A program made the position numbers and the translations under genes. Shown piece after piece: positions 17,998-27,350 of a stretch of DNA of 50,149 nt. A model generated the notes under the pieces. It made no database searches. It saw only the letters and a program-made list of their open reading frames with translations, and was not told the DNA's origin. Origin of the DNA: Actinomycetota bacterium (GTDB taxonomy: Bacteria; Actinomycetota; Thermoleophilia; Gaiellales; Gaiellaceae); assembly GCA_900299235.1 (NCBI GenBank), contig OMIZ01000016.1, positions 1-50,149 of the forward strand. The letters are read 5' to 3'. Positions within the stretch are counted from its first letter, which is position 1, and each line of letters begins with the position of its first letter.

Positions 17998-19767
17998 CTA
18001 GAGCCCGGACACAACGTCGGCGTGGCGCTCTAGCACCAGATCGCGCCGTACTTTGCCCGTTGCCGTCAGCTCGTCGTGGAGTGGCCTCGGGGCGATCGCA
18101 AACGCTTCGACGCGCGTTCCCTCGGCCAAACCAGCATTCACAGCAGCAACCTCAGCGGCGATCAGATCGCGTACGAGCGCGTTTGTTGCGAGCGCCGCGT
18201 ACGTCGTCACCGCGATGTCGTGATCCTTCGCCCAGTCGGCGACGGCCTCCTGCTGAAGCTCGATAAGTGCCGCTGGGGCCGCACGGCCGTTACCGACAAC
18301 GACTGCTGCCGAGATGTACGGCGACTGCTGGAGGGCCGACCCGACCGCCGTCGCCGCCACCTCTGCCCCCGACGAGAGCCGCAGCACTTCCGAGCGGCGC
18401 GCAACGGAGACGAGACGGCCGTCGGCGTCGAACTCCGCCACGTCTCCTGTGGCGTACCAGCCGTCGCTCGGCGGCGCCTCGGTCGTACCCAACACTCCCA
18501 CGAGGAGGCCGGGGCTGCGCACAAAGAGTTCGCCACCCTCACCGAGTCGAACCTCGATGCCGTCGATGACCGCGGCGCCGAGCGTGCCGCTGTCGCTGAG
18601 ATTCCGTTGCGCGAAGAGCACGCCGCCGGTCTCAACCTGGCCGTAATGCTCGTACAGCGGGATACCAAGCTGCCAGAACCATGACGTGACGTTCGACGAG
18701 ACGGATGCTCCACCGACGCCCGCATACCGCAGGCTGCTGAGGCCGGCCTTCTTCAAAATCGACTTGCCGGCGAGCACCCCACCGAGGAACGCGGAGAACC
18801 CACCGCTCCCGCCGGCGCGGCGTGCGGCCAGCGACGATTCCAACCGTGACATCGCGAAGCCGTAGACCCACCGCTTGAACGGCACGGCGCGGGCGATGCG
18901 GACTTCGACGATCGAGCGAATCCGCTCGTACACCTTGGGTGTGGCGAAGAGCACCGTTGGGGAGATCTCTGCCATGTCGTGGGCGATCGTCTCGGTCGAT
19001 TCCGGGAAGTTCACCGATGCGCCCGCGACAAGCGGCGCGACAACGTCGAACGCGCGGCCTGTCGCGTGCCCGAGCGGCAAGAGTGAGAAACACCGGTCGG
19101 TCGGCTTCAATGCGATCTTCGTTGCGAGCGCACGACCTGCCGCGATCTGTGCGGCGTGGCTCAGCAGAATCCCGCGCGGCACACCGGTCGTTCCTGATGT
19201 GTAACTCGCAATCGCAGCTGTCGTATCACTCAGCCGGGAGAGAAGTGCGGCGTGACGCGTGCCGTCAGCGACATGAGCCTCACGACCCGAGGCGCGGAAA
19301 TCTTCAAATGAGGTGATGCGCGCGTCGCGGTACTCAGCCGTGTGGAGCCCCTTCATGTCGAACACAACCAGATGCTCGTACGGGGGAAGGTCAGCGGTGA
19401 CGGCGAGCACGTTGTCGACCTGCTCCTGATCCCCGCAGATGATCACCTTGGCACCTGCAGCCTTGAGGTTTGCGGCGAGTTCATCGGCGTCCTGCACAGG
19501 CTGCAGCCCGACCGAAAGCGCGCCCGCTGTCTGGATTCCCAGGTCGCTCACGAGCCAACGCGGATCGTTCGCGGCATAGATCGCGACGGTATCGCCAGGG
19601 CCTACGCCGCGCGCATCGAGGGCGAGCGCGGTTTCGCGCACGACATCCGAGTAGGTCTTCCATGTGAACTCGCGCCAGAGGCCAAGCCGCTTGACGCGGA
19701 TCGCCACCGCATCGGGACGCGACGCAGCTTGCGCCTCGAGAAGGCCGGGAAGCGTCTCGACGCTCAT
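17998..19767 (-). CDS. AMP-dependent long-chain acyl-CoA synthetase family
   Basis: IASYTSGTTGVPRGILLSHAAQ, DGWYATGDVAEFDADGRL, TATGKVRRDLV. Confidence 0.92.
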   Translation of the reverse strand: MSVETLPGLLEAQAASRPDAVAIRVKRLGLWREFTWKTYSDVVRETALALDARGVGPGDTVAIYAANDPRWLVSDLGIQTAGALSVGLQPVQDADELAANLKAAGAKVIICGDQEQVDNVLAVTADLPPYEHLVVFDMKGLHTAEYRDARITSFEDFRASGREAHVADGTRHAALLSRLSDTTAAIASYTSGTTGVPRGILLSHAAQIAAGRALATKIALKPTDRCFSLLPLGHATGRAFDVVAPLVAGASVNFPESTETIAHDMAEISPTVLFATPKVYERIRSIVEVRIARAVPFKRWVYGFAMSRLESSLAARRAGGSGGFSAFLGGVLAGKSILKKAGLSSLRYAGVGGASVSSNVTSWFWQLGIPLYEHYGQVETGGVLFAQRNLSDSGTLGAAVIDGIEVRLGEGGELFVRSPGLLVGVLGTTEAPPSDGWYATGDVAEFDADGRLVSVARRSEVLRLSSGAEVAATAVGSALQQSPYISAAVVVGNGRAAPAALIELQQEAVADWAKDHDIAVTTYAALATNALVRDLIAAEVAAVNAGLAEGTRVEAFAIAPRPLHDELTATGKVRRDLVLERHADVVSGL

Positions 19768-20573
19768 TCGGCCGCCCCTACACCGAGGTAGGCCTCGATC
19801 ACGGCGGGATCCTTCTGTACCTCATCAGGTGTGCCGTCGGCGATCTTGCGGCCGAAGTCGAGCACGACAACATGCTCTGCGATGTCCATGACGACGCCCA
19901 TGTCGTGTTCGATCAGGAGCATCGTGACGCCGAGCGTCTCCTGCACGTCGAGGATGAAGCGCGACATGTCTTCCTTCTCTTCGACCGACATGCCGGCCAT
20001 TGGCTCGTCGAGGAAGAGCAGTCGCGGATCTTGTGCGAGCGCGCGACCAAGCTCGATGCGCTTCTGCACGCCGTAGGGAAGGTCGGAGACGATCGCGTTG
20101 CGATAGCGGGCGATATGGAGCAGCTCGATGATCTGCTCGACGCGCTCACGCTGGGCCTCTTCATCGCGAACGACGGCGGGCGTCCAGAACATGCTGCGGA
20201 GCAGGCCTGTCTTGCCGTGGAGATACCGGCCGACCATCAGGTTTTCGAGCACCGACATGCCCTTGAAGAGCGCGAGGTTCTGGAACGTGCGCGACACCTC
20301 GAGACGCGCGATCTTGTGCGTCGGAAGCTTGGTGACGTCGGTGTCGCCGATCGTGATCGATCCGTGGGTCGCGTGGTAGGCGCCGGTGCAGCAGTTGACC
20401 ATCGACGACTTCCCGGCACCGTTCGGGCCGATGAGCGCGGTCAGCTGACCTGGTGCGACGCTGAACGACACGTCGTCGAGGGCCCGCAGCCCTGCGAACT
20501 GCAGCGTCACGCCGGACACGTTCAGCCCGAGGCCGACAGTCGGCGATGTGCCGTGTGCGTCTACAGCGCCCAT
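19764..20573 (-). CDS. livG: ABC transporter ATP-binding protein (LivG-like)
   Basis: Walker A GPNGAGKSS; Walker B LLFLDEPMAGMS; HDMGVVMDIAEHVVVLDFG. Confidence 0.93.
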   Translation of the reverse strand: MGAVDAHGTSPTVGLGLNVSGVTLQFAGLRALDDVSFSVAPGQLTALIGPNGAGKSSMVNCCTGAYHATHGSITIGDTDVTKLPTHKIARLEVSRTFQNLALFKGMSVLENLMVGRYLHGKTGLLRSMFWTPAVVRDEEAQRERVEQIIELLHIARYRNAIVSDLPYGVQKRIELGRALAQDPRLLFLDEPMAGMSVEEKEDMSRFILDVQETLGVTMLLIEHDMGVVMDIAEHVVVLDFGRKIADGTPDEVQKDPAVIEAYLGVGAAE

Positions 20574-21367
20574 CGTCGCTTCTTCCGATAGTGCTTCTGG
20601 TTGGCGTAGCTGTGTGTCTCGCCGCCCGCACCGAGGTAGGCCTCCTGCACGGCGGGGTTGCTCTTCAGCTCGTCGGCGGTGCCTTCGAGTGCGACCTTGC
20701 CGTTTTCGAGGATGTAGCCGTAGTCGGCAAAGTCGAGGGCGATCTTGGCGTTCTGCTCGACGAGCAGCATCGCGGTGCCGAGCTCCTTGCGGACATCGCC
20801 GAGCCGCTCGAAGATCATTTCGACGACCTTCGGCGCGAGTCCGAGCGAGACTTCGTCGAGGAGCAGCAGCTTCGGGTTCGACATCAGCGCGCGCCCGACG
20901 GCAACCATCTGCTGCTCGCCGCCCGAGAGCCAGCCAGCCTTCTGACGGCGGCGGTCGCGCAGGACAGGGAAGAAGTCGTAGATCTGATCGATTGCGTCGT
21001 TGACGCCGCCGGTACCCCGCTGCGTCGCGCCGACCCGGAGGTTCTCTTCGACGGAGAGCTGCCGGAAGACGAGGCGCCCTTCGGGAACCTGCCCCACGCC
21101 GCGCGCGACGATTCGGTCTGCAGCAAGGCCGCGGATGCTCTGGCCGAGGAAGTGGATGTCGCCTTCACGGATTGAGCCGCTGTGCATGCTGAGGAGTCCC
21201 GAGACTGCCCGGATGATCGATGTCTTGCCGGCGCCGTTCGGGCCGAGCAGCGCGACAACGCCGTGGTCGGGAACTTCGAACGAAACGCCGCGAACCGCGA
21301 GCGAAACGCCATAGACGACCTCGACGTTGTTGACCGTAAGGAGCGGCCCAGCGGCTTCGGCGTTCAT
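20561..21367 (-). CDS. livF: ABC transporter ATP-binding protein (LivF-like)
   Basis: GPNGAGKTS; LSGGEQQMVAVGRALMSNPKLLLLDEVSLGLAP. Start at MNAEAAGPLL (overlaps livM-like stop) preferred over 21496. Confidence 0.93.
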   Translation of the reverse strand: MNAEAAGPLLTVNNVEVVYGVSLAVRGVSFEVPDHGVVALLGPNGAGKTSIIRAVSGLLSMHSGSIREGDIHFLGQSIRGLAADRIVARGVGQVPEGRLVFRQLSVEENLRVGATQRGTGGVNDAIDQIYDFFPVLRDRRRQKAGWLSGGEQQMVAVGRALMSNPKLLLLDEVSLGLAPKVVEMIFERLGDVRKELGTAMLLVEQNAKIALDFADYGYILENGKVALEGTADELKSNPAVQEAYLGAGGETHSYANQKHYRKKRRWAL

Positions 21368-22476
21368 GTCGTGTACGGCCAGCGCACGAAGGCCTGCTTC
21401 ACCTTGTGCCAAAGCCCGGTAAGGCCCGTCGGGGCGAACATCAGGACGAGCAGAATCAGGCCACCGAAGACGATCTTCGTGATCTGGGTCTGCCACGTGT
21501 GGACGTAGTCGGCGACGCCAGGCGACACGCCGCCTGACATCTCTGCGAAGGCGACGAGCGCGTTCGGGAAGAGCTGCCAGAGGATCGCGCCCAGAACCGT
21601 GCCGACGAGCGACCCCTCACCGCCGATGACGATCATCGCGATGAAGGCGATCGCGAGCGAGAGCTGGAAGTTGTCCTGCGTCGCGGCGCCGAGGTACCAG
21701 ACGTAGGTGGCGCCCGAGGCGCAGATGATGAACGACGAGATCGAGAAGCTCAGCACACGCACCTGCGAGACGTTGATGCCAGCTGCCGACGCGGCGATCG
21801 GATGGTCGCGCACCGCGATGAATGCGCGCCCGTGCCGGGTGCGCAGGATGTTCTTCACGAGCAGCAGGGCGATTGCAGCGAACGCGAGCAGGAAGAAGTA
21901 CCAATCCATGTCGGTGTTCAACCGCCACCCGAAGACCTTCGGGTAGTTGAAGATCACGCCGACAATCCCGAAGTAGTCGGCCTGAAACTTCAGGAAGGAG
22001 TAGAGCATGATGAAGTGGAGCGCCAAAGTGCCGAGCAGCAGGTAGATGCCCCGAATTCGGAGGGCCGGCAGACCGACGAGCGCACCAACGATTGCGCCCG
22101 CGAGACCTGCGGTGAGCACGACAACGAGGAACGGGAGGTGCATCCACTTGATGCCGACCGAGGCGGCGACCATGGCACCGATGGCGTAGAACGCTGCGTT
22201 GCCGATCGAGATGAGTCCGGTGTACCCCGTCAGCAGGTTCAGGCCGAGGGCGCCGACGACGTAGAGCAACGTGAAGTTGATCTGCGTCATGTTCATGTTG
22301 AGCGTCTCGTGCCGCGTCAGGTGCATCCCGAAGATCTGATGCTGCGTCATCACCCACGGCAGGTAGATCAGCGCCGCGCTCATGATCACGAACCAGATCG
22401 CCATCGCCTTCGTGCGAATCAGGCGCATCTCCTGGCGGTAAGAGGTGCTGTAGGAGCCGAAGCGCAGCGACTTCAT
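21364..22476 (-). CDS. livM: ABC transporter permease (LivM-like)
   Basis: Multiple TM segments; GYTGLISIGNAAFYAIGAM; RTRHGRAFIAVRDHPIAASAAGINV. Confidence 0.93.
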   Translation of the reverse strand: MKSLRFGSYSTSYRQEMRLIRTKAMAIWFVIMSAALIYLPWVMTQHQIFGMHLTRHETLNMNMTQINFTLLYVVGALGLNLLTGYTGLISIGNAAFYAIGAMVAASVGIKWMHLPFLVVVLTAGLAGAIVGALVGLPALRIRGIYLLLGTLALHFIMLYSFLKFQADYFGIVGVIFNYPKVFGWRLNTDMDWYFFLLAFAAIALLLVKNILRTRHGRAFIAVRDHPIAASAAGINVSQVRVLSFSISSFIICASGATYVWYLGAATQDNFQLSLAIAFIAMIVIGGEGSLVGTVLGAILWQLFPNALVAFAEMSGGVSPGVADYVHTWQTQITKIVFGGLILLVLMFAPTGLTGLWHKVKQAFVRWPYTT

Positions 22477-23348
22477 ACGCGCACGATCTCCTTCTGCCCG
22501 AAGAGGCCGTACGGGCGGAGCAGGAGCATCACCAGCAGACCGCCGTACACGACAGCCTGCGAGACATCGGTGTTGATGTAGCCGCCGGAGAACGCCTCAA
22601 GCAGCCCCACGACCATTCCGCCGGCGATCGCGCCGGGCACCGATTCAAGACCGCCAATGACGACGGCAGGGAACGCGTAGAGGCCGAGGCCCGAGAGCTC
22701 GATGTTCACGTTCTGCGTCTTGTTCGCGAGGATGATTCCGCAGACGAACGCGAGGATCGTCGAGATACCCCAGGCGACCATCGAGACACGCTTGATCGAG
22801 ATGCCTGAGAGCGCGGCTGCCTCGTTGTTTTCGGCGGCGGCGCGCATCTGGAGGCCGATGCTCGTGAAGCGGAAGAAGACTCCGAAGATCCCGATGACGA
22901 CGAGCGCGACGATGATCGTGAGCAGGTCGAACTTCGAGATGTTGACGCCCCATGGCTTGTAGACACCCTGCGCGATCGGGGTCGTGTACGCGCGGTCATA
23001 TGTGCCGAAGACCATCTGAACGACCGATTCGATGATCAGCGCGGCGCCGATTGTCGCCATGACGATCGCGAGGAAGCCGAGGCCGAGTAGTGCACGCACG
23101 AAGAGAAACTCGAACGCGAGACCGATCACGACAGCGCTTGCGAGCGCCACAACCATCGAGACCCACGTGTTCATCTTCAGGATCGGCCCGAAGGTGATCA
23201 GCATGTACGCGCCGACCATCATCAGGTGGCCCTGGGCGTAGTTGAACACCCGCGTGGCCTTGAACACGAGGACGAACCCGAGTGCGATCAGGCCGTAGAT
23301 CGCGCCTTTCGAGATACCGATGACCAGGAACTGAACGAACTGGGTCAT
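22473..23348 (-). CDS. livH: ABC transporter permease (LivH-like)
   Basis: GISKGAIYGLIALGFVLVFKATRVFNYAQGHLMMVGAY; GLQMRAAAENNEAAALSGI. Confidence 0.93.
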   Translation of the reverse strand: MTQFVQFLVIGISKGAIYGLIALGFVLVFKATRVFNYAQGHLMMVGAYMLITFGPILKMNTWVSMVVALASAVVIGLAFEFLFVRALLGLGFLAIVMATIGAALIIESVVQMVFGTYDRAYTTPIAQGVYKPWGVNISKFDLLTIIVALVVIGIFGVFFRFTSIGLQMRAAAENNEAAALSGISIKRVSMVAWGISTILAFVCGIILANKTQNVNIELSGLGLYAFPAVVIGGLESVPGAIAGGMVVGLLEAFSGGYINTDVSQAVVYGGLLVMLLLRPYGLFGQKEIVRV

Positions 23349-23447
23349 GCGCTGACTCCTTCTGCCGGAGCAGAAACGGGCAGGGTGCGGAGACGGGGTG
23401 CGGGGGTGTGGTGTTCGGTCACGCCATCGGGCACAGGGCCCAGGTCA

Positions 23448-23465
23448 AGCAAACGGTCGGTTGAA
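23448..23465. promoter_or_regulatory. Putative operator (site 5), upstream of livH-like
   Basis: AGCAAACG-GT-CGGTTGAA, 12/16. Confidence 0.55.
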
Positions 23466-23524
23466 TTTAGCCAGGTTTGGGTCTGTTCTACAACCCTGGA
23501 ACGACGTCCTGCCTTCAGGGTTGC

Positions 23525-23542
23525 GCCAATCTACCGTTTGGT
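23525..23542. promoter_or_regulatory. Putative operator (site 6), upstream of MaoC pair
   Basis: GCCAATCT-AC-CGTTTGGT; one perfect half-site, 14 bp before the GTG start. Confidence 0.5.
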
Positions 23543-23555
23543 TGATACTCCGGCC

Positions 23556-23993
23556 GTGCCCGTCGCCCTAGAAGAACTCGAGAAACTGATCGGAACGAGC
23601 TTTCCTGGCGGCCGCTACACGATCGAGCCATACCGCCACTGGCTGATGACAGACGCCGTTGGCGATACGCCGACCTCGTCGGGGCCCGCGAATCCGATGG
23701 AGATCTACCACGGCGCGATGGGCGGCCTCGGCATCACACTCGACGAGCTCTTTGCGCTGGTTGGTTCGAGCGCAGCTGACGGCCCGATGTTCGGCGAGGC
23801 GGAGATCGAGCAGGTCTTGCCGCTGCGGGTTGGTGATACCTACGACGTGCGCGGCGGCATCACGGGCATTGTTCGTAAGGAGGGGAAGTCGGGTGTGTTC
23901 GACATCCTCACGTTCAAGCTTGAGCTCGTGAACGAGGCTGGCGAGATCGCTGGGATCTCCACGAACTCTTTTGTCTTCCCTCGGAGGGATTGA
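23556..23993 (+). CDS. MaoC-like/FAS1-type dehydratase half (hot-dog fold)
   Basis: LEKLIGTSFPGGRYTIEPYRHWLMTDAVGD..., DTYDVRGGITGIVRKEGKSGVFDILTFKLELVNEAGE. Confidence 0.75.
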   Translation: MPVALEELEKLIGTSFPGGRYTIEPYRHWLMTDAVGDTPTSSGPANPMEIYHGAMGGLGITLDELFALVGSSAADGPMFGEAEIEQVLPLRVGDTYDVRGGITGIVRKEGKSGVFDILTFKLELVNEAGEIAGISTNSFVFPRRD

Positions 23994-23994
23994 G

Positions 23995-24402
23995 ATGGGC
24001 GCAGCAGTCGGCGACGAACTCCCACCACTCGTCATCGAGTCGGTGTCGGTTGAAGCGATGAAGACGGTCGCCGCGCTCTTGCACGATCCGAATCCGATCC
24101 ATTTCGACCTTGAGACGCTGCAGCGCCTCGGCATGGGTGATCGTCCGGTGAACCAGGGGCCGAACAACATGGCCTACATCGTTGCGATGCTTTCGCGGTA
24201 TGCCGGTGGCCCCGAGAACGTGCGCAAGCTGCGTGTGCGGTTCCTCGGCAACGTACTTGGCGGCGACCGCTTGACCGCACGTGGAGTGATTAGCAATGTG
24301 CGCGAGGAGAACGGCGCGACGGTCGCCGACGTTGATGTGTGGCTTGAGCGTTCCGCCGAGGACGTTGTCCTCAAGGGCGCCGCGACGATCACGGTCGGCT
24401 AA
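23995..24402 (+). CDS. MaoC family dehydratase
   Basis: LHDPNPIHFDLETLQRLGMGDRPVNQGPNNMAYI (D-x4-H hydratase motif). Confidence 0.85.
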   Translation: MGAAVGDELPPLVIESVSVEAMKTVAALLHDPNPIHFDLETLQRLGMGDRPVNQGPNNMAYIVAMLSRYAGGPENVRKLRVRFLGNVLGGDRLTARGVISNVREENGATVADVDVWLERSAEDVVLKGAATITVG

Positions 24403-24407
24403 CCGAC

Positions 24408-25643
24408 ATGACCGCGGGGGACGTTGACGGCGCGGCCGTCGCGACCCGCAGATTCGGACTCTCTGACAAGACGTCGTACTGGCTTGTCTTCTACGGAATG
24501 CTCTTCATCGTTGCGACGGGCACCGTCCCGGTCGCGATGTATCCGCTGTACGCGGCGACGTTCCACTTCTCACCTGCTGTCGTAACGCTGCTCGGCTCGG
24601 CGACGACGTTCGGTGTGATGATCGTGGTGCCGGTTCTCGGGGGTATCTCCGATGCGATCGGTCGCCGACCTGTGCTCGTGCCTGGGCTCTTGCTCGCGAT
24701 GCTGTCGATCGTCGGCTACATCTTCGCGAACGGCTTCTGGCTGCTCCTCGCGACGCGGATCCTCTCGGGCTTCGCTGTCGGCCTTTTCACTGGTGCTGCG
24801 ACGGCCACGCTCGCTGATCTTGAGCCGAACGGCGATACGCGGCGTGCGGCGACGCACGCGTCAGCGACGTCGGTTGGTGGCTGGGCGCTCGGCCCGATCA
24901 TCGGCGGCATCTTTGTGCAGTACGGCCCGTGGCCGCTGCGTCTCGTCTTCATCGTGAGCCTGGTGCTGCTCCTCCCCGCGCTGTACGGGGTCGTTGCGAT
25001 GCGCGAGACGATGGTGACGAAGAGCCGACACGACTTCACGCCGCAGCTGCGCCTGCCGCCGCGGGGTTCACGCGGCCTGTTCGCGCTCGCGTCGCTGATC
25101 GTGCTCTGCTCGTTCATGACTGCATCGATGTTCCAGGCGCTCGGCCCGACCATGGTCGTGCATCTCATGCACGTCCGGAATCTCGCGATCGCCGCGATCA
25201 GCGTCGTGTCATTCGTTGGCACCTCAGCGATCGCTCAGATGCGCTTCAACGCGGTGCCGATCAAGAAGGCGACTGTGCTCGGGCTGCTGATCATGCCGGC
25301 CGGGCTCGTGATCGTGATCACGGCGCTCTTCACTGCTCGTATCGAGCTGTTTGTGATCGGCGCGCTGATCGGCGGCTTCGGGCAAGGTCTCGCCTACCTC
25401 GGCGGCCAGGGGATCGTTGCCTACATCGCTCCTGCTCGGGAGCGGGCCGCAGTGTTTTCGACCTACTTCGTGATCGTCTATGTCGCGGGCGGCGGGTCGG
25501 CGATCACGCTCGGCATCTTCGCGAAGCAGTATGGGCTGCATTCATCGACGATCACCTACACGATCCTCGCTGGGATCCTCGCAGTCTCGACCGCACTGCT
25601 CACCGCGCGGACGACCATCTCGCGCCGCTCTGACGACGACTAG
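24408..25643 (+). CDS. MFS transporter
   Basis: ~12 hydrophobic segments; GGISDAIGRRPVLVPGLLLAM. Confidence 0.9.
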   Translation: MTAGDVDGAAVATRRFGLSDKTSYWLVFYGMLFIVATGTVPVAMYPLYAATFHFSPAVVTLLGSATTFGVMIVVPVLGGISDAIGRRPVLVPGLLLAMLSIVGYIFANGFWLLLATRILSGFAVGLFTGAATATLADLEPNGDTRRAATHASATSVGGWALGPIIGGIFVQYGPWPLRLVFIVSLVLLLPALYGVVAMRETMVTKSRHDFTPQLRLPPRGSRGLFALASLIVLCSFMTASMFQALGPTMVVHLMHVRNLAIAAISVVSFVGTSAIAQMRFNAVPIKKATVLGLLIMPAGLVIVITALFTARIELFVIGALIGGFGQGLAYLGGQGIVAYIAPARERAAVFSTYFVIVYVAGGGSAITLGIFAKQYGLHSSTITYTILAGILAVSTALLTARTTISRRSDDD

Positions 25644-25669
25644 CGACGAACCCAGCTCCGCCCCAGACC

Positions 25670-25729
25670 GAGACCTTGCTCTAGACCTTGCTCTTGACGT
25701 CCGTCGCCCACGGAGACCTCGCTCTCGAC
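25670..25729. repeat. Degenerate three-copy short repeat (AGACCTYGCTCTYGAC-like)
   Basis: AGACCTTGCTCTA, AGACCTTGCTCTTGAC, AGACCTCGCTCTCGAC in the convergent gap. Confidence 0.4.
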
Positions 25730-25865
25730 TTCATCCGCCGACGGAGACCGTCCCAGACCGAGCACGGGTTCCTCGACGGCCGCCGCGCAGGCTGGGCGCC
25801 TTCGCAAGGCCGGAGAGGTAGCCGGGCGACGCGTATGGGACGGTCCGCCGACTTAACCCTTTCAC

Positions 25866-27350
25866 CTAATCGGAAGCGGCGGCCTCGCCTGCTCTGATCC
25901 CGAAAACGAGGGCGGGACCGATGGTGCCGCCGGCGCCGGGGTATGCGAGCCCAAAAGGTGACGCCGCGGCGTTGCCCGCTGCGTAGAGGCCGGGGATCGG
26001 GGTTCCGTCGAGTGCGCTGAGGACGCGGCCGTCGGCGTCGGTCTTGGGGCCACCTTTGGTGCCGAGGCAGCCTGGGTGGATTTCGAGGGCGTAGTAGGGG
26101 CCTTCGCCAAGTGCGCCGAGTTCACCGACGAAGCGGTCGTAGGCGTAGTTGCCGCGGCCGAAGACGTTGTCGATGCCTGCGTCGGCGCCGCGATTGAAGG
26201 TGCCGACAGTCTGTTCGAGCGTGGCTGCGTCGATACCAAGTTTCTCGGCGAGTTCGCCGAGGGTGTTGGCTTTGGTGAGCCAGGCTGGGTCGGGGTCGTC
26301 GGGGGTGATGGTGAAGACGCGGTATTCGTTGCGGTAGGTCGCGTCGAAGATGAGCCAGGCAGGGACGTGTCGGAAGGCGTAGCTCGCGGCGTCGAAGTCC
26401 TGCATGGTGCGGCCGAGGTCGTTGTAGTTCTGGGATTCGTCGACGAAGCGGTTGCCGGTGCGGTCGACGATCAGGCAGCCGGGGCGTGCGCGCTCGCCGA
26501 GCATGAGGCGGTACATGGGGCTTGTGTCGATGAGGTCGCCGGGGAGGCTGACTGCTGGGGCCCACCACGCTTCGCTCATTGAGCCGAGTGCTGCGCCTGC
26601 GGCCATGGCGATGCGGAGGCCGTCGCCTTGGTTGGTTGGCACGCCGGTGGGTGCGGTCATCGGGCCGCGGAGGAATGCCTTCACGAGCTGTTCGTCGCGT
26701 TCGAAGCCGCCTGAGGTGATGATCACGGCGTCGGCTTCGGGCAGCGAGGTGATGCGCTGTCCTGTCTTTACCTCGACACCGAGTTCGAAGCAGGCTTCGA
26801 GGAGGCAGGCGATTAGCGCCTGGCCGGCGGTGAAGGTGCCCCGTTCTTTCCTTGCTGCGAGTTCGGCTGGGTCGGCGGTGCCGGCCCAGAGTTCGGCGTA
26901 GGTGATCGTGCCCCAGCGGTTTGGTGCATCGCGGATCAGTGAGCGCACGGCGTCGGGTGCGTCAAATGCGAGTGGCTCGAGCGAGCGGCCGCCTTGTGGT
27001 CGGCCTCCTGGATGCTCGGAGTGGTAGTCGGGGTACGGCAGGGCCGCCCAGCGCAGTGAGGTCTCGTCTTCGAGGCGCTTCGCGACGGGTCCTGAGTCGC
27101 GGACGAATACTTCGACGAGTTCGCGGTCGACGTCACCGAGCTCCAGGCTTCGCATGTACTCGAGGCCTGCCTCGATGGTGTCGTCGGAGAGGTGGTTTGC
27201 GGGCAGCCATGACACGCCGCCCGAGAGGGCGGTGGTGCCACCGACTTTCTCGTGGCTTTCGTACACGGTGACTGATGCGCCGGCCTTGGCTGCGGCCCAT
27301 GCTGCGGCGAGCCCAGCGGTTCCTGCACCGATAACTGCAACCCTTTTCAT
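25866..27350 (-). CDS. FAD-dependent oxidoreductase, 3-ketosteroid-delta1-dehydrogenase (KstD)-like
   Basis: VAVIGAGTAGLAAAWAAAKAGASVTVYESHEKVGGTTALSGGVSWLPANHL; C-term LAYPGAGGTIGPALVFGIRAGEAAA. Confidence 0.8.
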   Translation of the reverse strand: MKRVAVIGAGTAGLAAAWAAAKAGASVTVYESHEKVGGTTALSGGVSWLPANHLSDDTIEAGLEYMRSLELGDVDRELVEVFVRDSGPVAKRLEDETSLRWAALPYPDYHSEHPGGRPQGGRSLEPLAFDAPDAVRSLIRDAPNRWGTITYAELWAGTADPAELAARKERGTFTAGQALIACLLEACFELGVEVKTGQRITSLPEADAVIITSGGFERDEQLVKAFLRGPMTAPTGVPTNQGDGLRIAMAAGAALGSMSEAWWAPAVSLPGDLIDTSPMYRLMLGERARPGCLIVDRTGNRFVDESQNYNDLGRTMQDFDAASYAFRHVPAWLIFDATYRNEYRVFTITPDDPDPAWLTKANTLGELAEKLGIDAATLEQTVGTFNRGADAGIDNVFGRGNYAYDRFVGELGALGEGPYYALEIHPGCLGTKGGPKTDADGRVLSALDGTPIPGLYAAGNAAASPFGLAYPGAGGTIGPALVFGIRAGEAAASD

